Source of the DNA: an uncultured Clostridium sp.
GTDB taxonomy: Bacteria; Bacillota; Clostridia; Lachnospirales; Lachnospiraceae
Reading direction: 5' to 3'
Length of the DNA: 6,886 nucleotides
NCBI GenBank assembly: GCA_945946715.1
Contig: CAMEWU010000127.1
Location: forward strand, 1-6,886
This document shows positions 1-6,577 of the stretch, piece by piece. Position 1 is the stretch's first letter. Every line of letters starts with the position of its first letter. A program made the position numbers and the translations under genes. Below the pieces are notes generated by a model. The model did no database searches, had not been told where the DNA came from, and worked only from the letters and a program-made list of their open reading frames with translations.

Positions 1-471
1 GACTGCAACAAGCTGTATTAAGCTCAAAAAACCGGCTGTTCCAATGGAAATATAGTTCCAGTATTTCTTTAAGAATATACTGAGTCCTAAGATTCCCGCT
101 AGAATCACAATCCATATAATAAGATTAATGATAGTAAAGGATTTCAGCTCTTCCCACCTCATTGGACTGCCATCATTTTCACTTAACTTGATATTCATAA
201 ACATATTTTGAATATAGGATGCTACTCCTATCCCCAGTATAACAGCACTTATATACTTATTTACCTTCTCTGGAAGTGTAGCAATCAGCAAGCTGATTCC
301 AATCCATAATAAAACGCCTATGATTAGGAATATCCAAAAGAAATCAGAGTATTGAAAAGCGAAATCCTTACGGTTTCCCGCATAGATTTCCAATGGTCCT
401 AATATCAAATACGATATAATAGGAAGCAATACTATGACACAGCTCTCTTTTACTTTATCTAAATATTTCAT
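1..471 (-). CDS. Polytopic membrane protein, N-terminal part (possible LTA-synthase/sulfatase-like enzyme), cut by window edge
   Basis: This reading frame starts at an ATG at 471 and stays open for 157 codons to the left edge, so only the N-terminal part is present. I translated it by hand. It has about five hydrophobic segments, near residues 11-27, 44-65, 73-90, 112-134 and 138-157, the last cut off. The loop after the first segment reads GPLEIYAGN and the third segment ends SYIQNMFMN, followed by a polar stretch with DGSP. From memory, this pattern resembles the membrane half of clostridial sulfatase-like hydrolase/transferases related to LTA synthase, which carry an extracellular phosphoglycerol-transferase or sulfatase domain after the membrane part. 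That catalytic domain lies outside the window, so function is unproven; another polysaccharide-locus membrane protein is possible. The start follows a GAGG ribosome binding site and lies 28 bases after the stop of the giant upstream gene, so it is probably the next gene in the same operon. Confidence 0.75.
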   Translation of the reverse strand, partial: MKYLDKVKESCVIVLLPIISYLILGPLEIYAGNRKDFAFQYSDFFWIFLIIGVLLWIGISLLIATLPEKVNKYISAVILGIGVASYIQNMFMNIKLSENDGSPMRWEELKSFTIINLIIWIVILAGILGLSIFLKKYWNYISIGTAGFLSLIQLVAV

Positions 472-480
472 TGCTGGATA

Positions 481-486
481 CCTCAA
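481..486 (-). promoter_or_regulatory. Ribosome binding site of the membrane protein gene
   Basis: On the minus strand the sequence reads TTGAGG, then nine bases, then the ATG at 471. This supports the chosen start and independent re-initiation inside the operon. The 28-base gap it lies in holds no hairpin or T-run that would act as a terminator. Confidence 0.6.
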
Positions 487-499
487 CTTATTAATAGAG

Positions 500-3400
500 T
501 TACTTTCCTGGTTTTAATATATGTTTCAATTTTCTTCCCACACGGAATGCCAGGTTGCTTCGAATCCGATTCAACTCTGCATTAGCATTATTTAACGCAA
601 TGTTTGTAGCATCTAATGTGTTATTTACTTGACGAAGCTCATTATTCAAATGATCAACCAAATCATAATTCGTGATTTTAGATAACTTCCAAGCTTCTTG
701 CGGTAATGGGGTTTCCAATCCTTCAAAAATCAGTTTTCTGTCAAAATCATTACATAAGGTTAATTCTCTTATATATTCTTCATACAGTTCACCATATGCA
801 TCCGACATATCCTGAAGTGAAATTTCTGTAAATGTAGTTGCTATTTGCTTTTTGTAGCTATACTCTTCTTTATCTTTTAATATACGATTTAGTTCTTTTG
901 CCATCTTTACTCCAGACATATCAACCGGAACTGTCCACCCGTAACCATTCCGTTTCACCCGTTCACCAACTGCACCAATATCAGTCACAAATACAGGAAT
1001 ATCACATGTAATTGCTTCTGATATAGTGTAGCAGAACGTCTCTGGCCAAATTGGCAAAATACAGATTAAATCTATGTTATATTCCTTCATTAACTTCGGT
1101 AAATCCTGCTGGCTATAAGTACCATGCTTATATAAATTGTCCTGTTGAAGATTAACCAGAACCGGGTCTGTCACCGTGCCAAAGACATGCCAATTCACGC
1201 CTTTTTTCAAGGACATTATCATTTCAGCAGCTTTCTGGCTTCCCTTTTCCGGAACCATTCCTCCGATAAAGGCAATATTCCAACCATCCTCACTTACTGC
1301 AATAGGAACATGATGCTTCATAACATTACCATCCGTATAATAGAAATTACCAAGCTTCATAATTAAGCGCATCTGAATGTCTTTATCAAAGAATTTTTCA
1401 TCAAAAACGTTATAACTAAATCCGGAGAAAAAGTAGCGTTCATCTTGAAAATGATTCATTACATCTAATCTGGCAGTTTTAGTACATTCAAAATAGCATA
1501 CATCATCCCCTACGGTTATCTCCAGATAAGGAATTACATCATTGGAATCTACCCCTTCTATATATGCCCATCCGCGAACGGTATATGGATTCTGACTGTC
1601 TTCCAGAATTGCATCCCAGCTCACATGAACTTTGTCAAACACTTGGATTTCCTCATTGCTAAGTTCAATCTTCGTCTCAGCTAATTCCATACCATGTTCA
1701 ATCACCGTCATCTTTTTATCAAGTCCGGGATGATACAGATTAACAAGATTCTTAGCCGCTTCTGAAGGTATTATAATCCTGTCACAAAGTTCTAACATAT
1801 GCCGGCATAAAGGTCGCCACTTCATTAAACATGGATTGCCTGTTGCAATACCCATGTTCTTTTTTAAGCAGGCTTCGCACTTATCCATACTCCGATAGCC
1901 ATCACAATGCACTCCATCCCCATTAACCAGCTTTACATTTGGACAAATATAGTAATAGTCATGCATGGTCAATATAATTGGGATATTCAAATCATGTGCA
2001 GCATAAATCATGTCAAAACTTAAGCCATGTGTATGATGAACATGAAGCACATCAATCTGAAATGCCTTATATAAGTTTGTGAATAAGTTATACAGCCGAC
2101 TATCCTTTTCCCTTGGTATGGAATCTTTTTCACCAATAAAATATTTAAGTGAGACGGTTTCATTTCCATTATACAGTGTTACTCTTAAGAACTCCCTGTC
2201 TCTGGCTGCTACATATACATTGTATTGATCTTTTAAGTGGTATACCAGATCCCGTACATGAAACTGGGTTCCACCTACATTATCCAAAGCATCCTTTCTG
2301 AAATCAGAGTGTACTACATACATCAGATTCTTTTTCTTTGGATCTGCTTTTGCATAGATATCAATGTTGTCCCGAATATATTTATCCGGGTTTTTCATAC
2401 AATATTGATGATTCCGTTCCATCTGAGCCGGATATCGTTCTACTAGTATTTTATCATGAGCTTCAATCAATTTCTTCTTTTCTTCACTTACAAACGAAAC
2501 CGTACCCTTATGATATATAAAGGTATCATCACACATTACATGGATATAGCCAAACTGTTCTGCACGATTACAGAAATCATTTTCTTCTCCGTATCCTCTT
2601 TCAAATGTCTGAGCATCAAATAAACCTACTTCCCGAATCACTTGTCGCTTAATGAACATGCAGAATCCAACAGCCACCGTAATGCGAGGATATACATGCA
2701 TGCTTGCACGTTCTACAATTGCTCCCAGTTCATCGATGGTAAGATGCTCCGGAATCTTATTATCCATACACATAATTGGATAAGAGCACAAGGTTGCACT
2801 ATTGGACATAGGCGTTACCGTACCAATTTCTGGTTTGGAGTATGCACAGGTAATGATTTTGTCTACCCATCCTGACGTCACTATGGTATCTGAATTTAAC
2901 AAGATAACATCCCGGTCCTCAGAATACTGCATGCCTTTATTCACATTATTGGAAAAACCGGCATTGCTTTCATTGTTAATAAATATAATATTCTTTTCCT
3001 GAATGGATTGCAGATATGGCAGCATTCTTTCATCCGTACTGCAATCATTAATTAATATGAGCCGATCATATGTTAAATCCGTGTACTGTTTTAAACTATC
3101 GATACATTTATTCAAATCCTCAAATGCATTATAGATTGGAATAATAATATCAATTGGTCTTCGAATCACATGATTCTGTGATTGTATTCTGTTTTGTCTA
3201 AAAGTGTTTAATTTACCCTGAAGAATGGCATCATTAATATATTCCAGTGAACCTTTAATGGTTAGCTTACTTATGGGTTCATCCTCTACTCCAAATTCAT
3301 ACTGAGGATCAAAGGTCAAGAATTCATCAAAACCATCTTCTGCCAGATAACTATTCTTTGACTTAGGAAAAATCTTACCGTCTGCATCAATATCCACAAT

Positions 3401-5227
3401 CTTCATGCGAATCAAACGATTCTCCATAGGATCCCATCGAAGTCTATTTATTTTTCTATCATTTGGAAGTTGAAAAGTGACTTGAAATGTACCATCTTGA
3501 ATCCTTAACATTGATTGCACTTTGTCCGTTTCATTGTATCCGTTACCATAATCTATATACAAATAACTATTAACTATGTTCCAATCATTTATGTTATTTC
3601 TAAGATTATCAATAGATAACAAATCTTTACTAATACTATAATTTTCTAAGGAATCTGAACCAACGTATATCTTACAAAAATAGTAATTCCAATCGCCATA
3701 TACCGATACCCACTCTAAATCCACATCAAAAGAACGCAGCATTTCTTCTTTGCTAATAAGCATTGACAGCTGGCTGCCTTTATTATATAACTCATTGATA
3801 ATCCGCCACTTAATAAATCCTACCGGGACAGGAAAATCAAATATCCATTCGCAATCAATGATATAATAGACATCGTTAATATAAAATACATTATCACAAA
3901 TCAAATCAATATTTGCCTGAGTAATGCATAGTTCTTTTTTGTCCTCACCTGATGGTCCAAATACATTTTGAAATTCAGCTGTATGATAATAAGATTCTTC
4001 TGCATTAGCAAACGCCACACCAAAAAAGGCATCTAAGGTTCCCATAACAGCCTCTCGATTTCCTTCCTTAATGTAGTTCATAATTACAGAATTCAAGGTT
4101 TTGTTATCTAAATAATCATAACGAAATTCTGTTTCAGAAGTTTCAGAAGGTACGCATTGCATCACTCCAGCTTTTCTCGTACTGTTATGAATCATCTGAT
4201 TAATATGTTTAGCCGCTTTTATAGTCAATGGCAGCTTAGTTACTACTTTCTTCCCGTCCAATTCACTAATTTTAGTCATAATACGGAATTGCTCGGAACG
4301 ATCATTATTAATCTTGACATATGTTACTTGTTCTTGCTCAATAATTTGCTTTTTACTTGCTATTACCAGAAAAGAATTTGCCAGCTCTGCCATAATTCCT
4401 TCCTTTGCAAGACCTCGTGCAGCCTTTGATTCATTAAATAACAAAAAGCGTTCGCCATTTAAATTATAATAATCCCGTCCATATTCATTTTCTACAAATG
4501 ATTCGTCTGTAAAGATTTCATTTGGAAATTTATAATCTGGATATGGATAATAGAACTTTGTATATTCTAATCCTGCTTCATTTAATATCTCACACAATTG
4601 TTTTTTTCCAAAAGTCCGCACAGAATGATTTCCTTCGTAATCATTTACCCCTAAAAAGTATTCATTTGTGTGGTCTTCCGGTGCCCCTGCAAAATATTTC
4701 AAACCATACTTATTCTCAATTGCTATTATTACTTTTCCGTTCTCTGATAAAAATCGTGTGATATTTGACAGAAAATCAACATAAGGATTATCTGTATTTG
4801 TAAAACTCATTGCATATTCAAATACACCATTTAACACAATATAGTCGAACTTCTGTCCAAATTCCATGTCATTCAGATTTCCTACATAGATGGACAAATT
4901 ATCCACATTCTGATTCCGTTTATAATTAATAGTCGCTCGACGTTTTGATAGCTCTACAGATACGACTTGTTTTACTTTTGAGCAAAGCATTCCTGTAATC
5001 GCGCCACAACCGGAACCAATTTCCAACAGACATCCATTGGAATCAAAAGGATACCAATTCAAGATATTTTCTCTTACATTCGACAAATGATAAACAATTG
5101 GATATGATGCATTCTCCATTTCAGAAATGCTCTTTTGGTGTTCTACCATATCTAACAATACATTTTCAATATCTCCATCAGAATAAAAATCTTGCTCTGT
5201 ATAATAATCCAAAATAAAATCTGCCAT
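500..5227 (-). CDS. Giant multidomain methyltransferase / kinase-like / GT2 / GT4 enzyme (1575 aa)
   Basis: A single uninterrupted frame encodes a predicted cytoplasmic polysaccharide-assembly enzyme with no signal peptide or obvious membrane helix. Domains in order: SAM methyltransferase (about 40-190, motif LLEIGSGCGAITG); a region with APH/kinase-like signatures (about 300-480); a beta-rich module (about 565-670); a GT2 glycosyltransferase (about 690-935, LLNSD and GYGEENDF); a GT4 glycosyltransferase split into 966-1180 and 1314-1445 (EX7E at E1396/E1404) by a beta-rich insertion (about 1195-1310); and a coiled coil (1524-1559) with a basic tail. The ATG at 5227 follows an excellent GAGGTGA site, 17 bases after the ATPase stop. 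Fused methyltransferase/glycosyltransferases are familiar in Gram-positive surface-glycan loci. It likely adds at least two sugars and methylates, and perhaps phosphorylates, the glycan exported by the adjacent ABC transporter. Sugar donors and acceptor cannot be read from the sequence. Frame and glycosyltransferase calls are firm; the kinase-like call is tentative. Confidence 0.95.
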   Translation of the reverse strand: MADFILDYYTEQDFYSDGDIENVLLDMVEHQKSISEMENASYPIVYHLSNVRENILNWYPFDSNGCLLEIGSGCGAITGMLCSKVKQVVSVELSKRRATINYKRNQNVDNLSIYVGNLNDMEFGQKFDYIVLNGVFEYAMSFTNTDNPYVDFLSNITRFLSENGKVIIAIENKYGLKYFAGAPEDHTNEYFLGVNDYEGNHSVRTFGKKQLCEILNEAGLEYTKFYYPYPDYKFPNEIFTDESFVENEYGRDYYNLNGERFLLFNESKAARGLAKEGIMAELANSFLVIASKKQIIEQEQVTYVKINNDRSEQFRIMTKISELDGKKVVTKLPLTIKAAKHINQMIHNSTRKAGVMQCVPSETSETEFRYDYLDNKTLNSVIMNYIKEGNREAVMGTLDAFFGVAFANAEESYYHTAEFQNVFGPSGEDKKELCITQANIDLICDNVFYINDVYYIIDCEWIFDFPVPVGFIKWRIINELYNKGSQLSMLISKEEMLRSFDVDLEWVSVYGDWNYYFCKIYVGSDSLENYSISKDLLSIDNLRNNINDWNIVNSYLYIDYGNGYNETDKVQSMLRIQDGTFQVTFQLPNDRKINRLRWDPMENRLIRMKIVDIDADGKIFPKSKNSYLAEDGFDEFLTFDPQYEFGVEDEPISKLTIKGSLEYINDAILQGKLNTFRQNRIQSQNHVIRRPIDIIIPIYNAFEDLNKCIDSLKQYTDLTYDRLILINDCSTDERMLPYLQSIQEKNIIFINNESNAGFSNNVNKGMQYSEDRDVILLNSDTIVTSGWVDKIITCAYSKPEIGTVTPMSNSATLCSYPIMCMDNKIPEHLTIDELGAIVERASMHVYPRITVAVGFCMFIKRQVIREVGLFDAQTFERGYGEENDFCNRAEQFGYIHVMCDDTFIYHKGTVSFVSEEKKKLIEAHDKILVERYPAQMERNHQYCMKNPDKYIRDNIDIYAKADPKKKNLMYVVHSDFRKDALDNVGGTQFHVRDLVYHLKDQYNVYVAARDREFLRVTLYNGNETVSLKYFIGEKDSIPREKDSRLYNLFTNLYKAFQIDVLHVHHTHGLSFDMIYAAHDLNIPIILTMHDYYYICPNVKLVNGDGVHCDGYRSMDKCEACLKKNMGIATGNPCLMKWRPLCRHMLELCDRIIIPSEAAKNLVNLYHPGLDKKMTVIEHGMELAETKIELSNEEIQVFDKVHVSWDAILEDSQNPYTVRGWAYIEGVDSNDVIPYLEITVGDDVCYFECTKTARLDVMNHFQDERYFFSGFSYNVFDEKFFDKDIQMRLIMKLGNFYYTDGNVMKHHVPIAVSEDGWNIAFIGGMVPEKGSQKAAEMIMSLKKGVNWHVFGTVTDPVLVNLQQDNLYKHGTYSQQDLPKLMKEYNIDLICILPIWPETFCYTISEAITCDIPVFVTDIGAVGERVKRNGYGWTVPVDMSGVKMAKELNRILKDKEEYSYKKQIATTFTEISLQDMSDAYGELYEEYIRELTLCNDFDRKLIFEGLETPLPQEAWKLSKITNYDLVDHLNNELRQVNNTLDATNIALNNANAELNRIRSNLAFRVGRKLKHILKPGK
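551..658 (-). other. C-terminal heptad coiled coil (residues 1524-1559)
   Basis: Positions 1524, 1531, 1538, 1545, 1552 and 1559 are V/L/L/L/L/L, and 1527, 1534, 1541, 1548 and 1555 are L/V/T/A/I. This is an unbroken a/d register over five heptads. A short basic tail (FRVGRKLKHILKPGK, 1561-1575) follows and could bind membrane lipid or a partner. Oligomerisation is the simplest role. Confidence 0.75.
893..2335 (-). other. Domain: GT4 family glycosyltransferase split by an inserted beta-rich module (residues about 965-1445)
   Basis: The N-terminal Rossmann half contains NVGGTQFHVRDL (983-994), IDVLHVHHTHG (1058-1068), ILTMHDYYYICP (1085-1096) and IIIPSEAAKNL (1151-1161), ending at MTVIEHGMEL. 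The C-terminal half starts at IAFIGGMVPEKGS (1318-1330) and has the EX7E motif (E1396 and E1404) and a nucleotide-binding end near 1425-1435. About 120 residues between the halves (near 1195-1310) are unrelated to GT4, contain VRGWAYIEG and FFSGF, and look like a beta sandwich. Confidence 0.85.
2423..3160 (-). other. Domain: GT2 family glycosyltransferase (residues about 690-935)
   Basis: The domain opens with DIIIPIYNAFEDL (693-705) and continues with NDCSTDE (727-733), NAGFSNNVNKGM (755-766), the nucleotide-sugar/metal motif LLNSDT (776-781), the acceptor/catalytic motif GYGEENDF (878-885), and FIYHKG with H906. This set is typical of inverting GT-A enzymes of the rhamnosyltransferase type. 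The donor sugar cannot be assigned. Confidence 0.9.
3218..3535 (-). other. Domain: beta-rich module of unknown role (residues about 565-670)
   Basis: Alternating hydrophobic strands are visible, with phrases FQVTFQLPND, INRLRWDP and FLTFDPQYEF. I know this style of segment from other large bacterial glycosyltransferases but cannot name a family. It may be a sugar-binding or structural spacer between the kinase-like region and GT2. Confidence 0.45.
3788..4330 (-). other. Domain: putative kinase/APH-like fold (residues about 300-480)
   Basis: No family was recognised by name; the call rests on residue spacing. D441 and N446 are five apart, as in the HxDxxxxN catalytic loop of aminoglycoside phosphotransferases and related kinases, and D458 in YYIIDCEW follows N446 by 12, close to the metal-binding Asp of those enzymes. 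Upstream, GKKVVTKLPL (325-334) could be the beta-3 strand with its ATP-binding lysine (K331), and FRYDYLDNKTLNS (368-380) could be the hinge. The histidine normally before the catalytic Asp is absent and no convincing helix-C glutamate is seen, so it may be a divergent kinase or a pseudokinase. Confidence 0.45.
4658..5110 (-). other. Domain: class I SAM-dependent methyltransferase (residues about 40-190)
   Basis: The SAM-binding glycine loop is LLEIGSGCGAITG (67-79), followed by an acidic residue at the end of the second strand in VVSVELS (E92), a GNLNDM segment (116-121) and the motif IV-like FDYIVLNGVFEYA (127-139). A strand KVIIAIENKYG (165-175) and GAPEDHT (181-187) complete the fold. The motifs are intact, so the domain is probably active. 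The acceptor could be a sugar hydroxyl or a phosphate. Confidence 0.88.
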
Positions 5228-5230
5228 ATG

Positions 5231-5237
5231 TCACCTC
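5231..5237 (-). promoter_or_regulatory. Ribosome binding site of the giant enzyme gene
   Basis: The minus strand reads GAGGTGA, a near-complete match to the Shine-Dalgarno consensus, three bases before the ATG at 5227. It lies within the 17-base gap after the ATPase stop and fixes the start. The strong site suggests efficient translation of this very long protein. Confidence 0.85.
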
Positions 5238-5244
5238 ACATATC

Positions 5245-6564
5245 TTACTGAATCACAACTTTTGAATGCATGTCATAAAACCCAACCGTATTATGATCAG
5301 AAACCACGGTAATTTCACAAACGTCATATAACCGATGATATACACGGAATTCACCATCTTTATAACCGGTACAGCCTAATGACAATAAATACTGTCCTCC
5401 CTGAAGGGATATTTTCTGCGTAAATGTAATTATGCGAACATCTCCTTCTTTTTGCGGCTCTACATATTGATGCTCAAACATGGAATTCGTTCCTGTTATT
5501 TCTGTTCCTCTTAAATCTTTGATTGTAAATGCAAAAATTGGCTCTTGTATGGTTGTTGAAAATTTCACCTTCATTTTGATTGTAAATTCTGAGTCTTTTT
5601 CAATATTTCCAGTAATGGTTCCATGATTATCAATTATTGCAAAATCAATGATACTTGCGCTACCATCACCATATTCTACCGTTTCCGGGTTTACTACCAG
5701 ATTTTCTTTCCATGTTTGATGTTCTGCATTTGCACTTTCTCGTAATTGTTCCGACTCGGATTTCTTTGATTCCCCATTTGTTGAATCCGTATTTGTTGGC
5801 TCTGTAGCTTCAGCTACAGCTTCACTTTCATTACTTACCAAAAGTTTTTTGTATAAATCTACCATTTCCTTTGGTGTACCTTCTGCAAGTTTCTCTCCTT
5901 TATTTAAGAGTATAACTCTGTCACAATACTTGCTTACACTACTTAAGTCATGGCTGACAAATAGGATTGTCTTTCCGGCTTCCTTAAATTCTTCAAACTT
6001 ATGATAACATTTAGCCTGAAAAAACACATCTCCCACTGACAATGCTTCGTCTACAATTAAAATCTCCGGTTCAATATTAATGGCAACTGCAAAAGCTAAA
6101 CGCACAAACATTCCGGAAGAATAGGTTTTTACCGGTTGATTTACAAAATCTCCAATATCTGCAAAATTCAATATATCTTCTAATTTAGCATCGATTTCTT
6201 CTTTTGAAAACCCAATCATTGTACCATTCAGATATATATTTTCAATTCCGGTATACTCCATATTGAATCCCGCGCCCAATTCAAGCAATGCTGAAATCCT
6301 GCCATTTACTTTCACTTCACCTTCAGTCGGATTCAAAACTCCGGTAATAATTTTTAAAATCGTAGACTTACCTGAACCATTTGTGCCAATAATGCCCACG
6401 GTTTCACCCTTGTGCACTTTAAAATTAATATGATTTAACGCATAATGTTCTGTATATCGTTTCTTTCTGCTAATTCCCAATGCTTCTTTCAAACGGTCGG
6501 TATGTTTATCATATAATTTATACATTTTACTCAGGTCTATAACCTGTATTACACTCTCACTCAT
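5245..6564 (-). CDS. wzt: Wzt-type polysaccharide ABC transporter ATPase with C-terminal carbohydrate-binding-like domain (439 aa)
   Basis: This ATPase powers export of a cytoplasmically assembled glycan through the upstream permease. It has Walker A GTNGSGKST (60-68), the Wzt-type segment ALLELGAGF (92-100), the signature YSSGM (148-152), Walker B ILIVDEA (D172, E173) and the H-loop VSHD (H205). Short Gram-positive relatives such as TagH-like ATPase cores end near residue 245. Here a Ser/Glu/Thr-rich linker (about 243-290) leads to a beta-rich domain (about 295-427; EYGDGSASI, then IFAFTIKDLRG and GQYLLSLG), the pattern of the Wzt C-terminal domain that recognises the polymer to be exported. 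The frame is open upstream from a TTG at 6591, but I chose the ATG at 6564: it has an AGGAG site seven bases upstream, leaves a 10-base gap after the permease stop, and gives a family-like start, MSESVIQVIDLSKMY. The gene sits between permease and assembly enzyme, as expected for one export operon. Confidence 0.95.
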   Translation of the reverse strand: MSESVIQVIDLSKMYKLYDKHTDRLKEALGISRKKRYTEHYALNHINFKVHKGETVGIIGTNGSGKSTILKIITGVLNPTEGEVKVNGRISALLELGAGFNMEYTGIENIYLNGTMIGFSKEEIDAKLEDILNFADIGDFVNQPVKTYSSGMFVRLAFAVAINIEPEILIVDEALSVGDVFFQAKCYHKFEEFKEAGKTILFVSHDLSSVSKYCDRVILLNKGEKLAEGTPKEMVDLYKKLLVSNESEAVAEATEPTNTDSTNGESKKSESEQLRESANAEHQTWKENLVVNPETVEYGDGSASIIDFAIIDNHGTITGNIEKDSEFTIKMKVKFSTTIQEPIFAFTIKDLRGTEITGTNSMFEHQYVEPQKEGDVRIITFTQKISLQGGQYLLSLGCTGYKDGEFRVYHRLYDVCEITVVSDHNTVGFYDMHSKVVIQ

Positions 6565-6570
6565 CTTATA

Positions 6571-6577
6571 TCTCCTA
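6571..6577 (-). promoter_or_regulatory. Ribosome binding site of wzt, overlapping the wzm stop codon
   Basis: The minus strand reads TAGGAGA. Its first three bases are the TAG stop of the permease, and AGGAG lies seven bases before the ATG at 6564. This arrangement suggests translational coupling, which would help keep permease and ATPase in balance. The TTG at 6591 and the ATG at 6585 have no such site. Confidence 0.8.

Noticed and set aside
472..499. Possible terminator or promoter in the 28-base gap after the giant gene
   Set aside because: There is no stem-loop with T-run and no recognisable -35/-10 pair; only a ribosome binding site is visible.
1145..4761. Several plus-strand open frames of 60-90 codons opposite the giant gene
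   Set aside because: They lie wholly antisense to a clearly coding frame, encode low-complexity His/Cys/Phe-rich text with no domain, and have no convincing ribosome binding sites.
500..5227. Possibility that the 1575-residue frame is an assembly artefact joining separate genes
   Set aside because: The frame is uninterrupted, the domains follow a known style of fused methyltransferase/glycosyltransferase, and no internal ribosome binding site plus start was noted at the domain borders.
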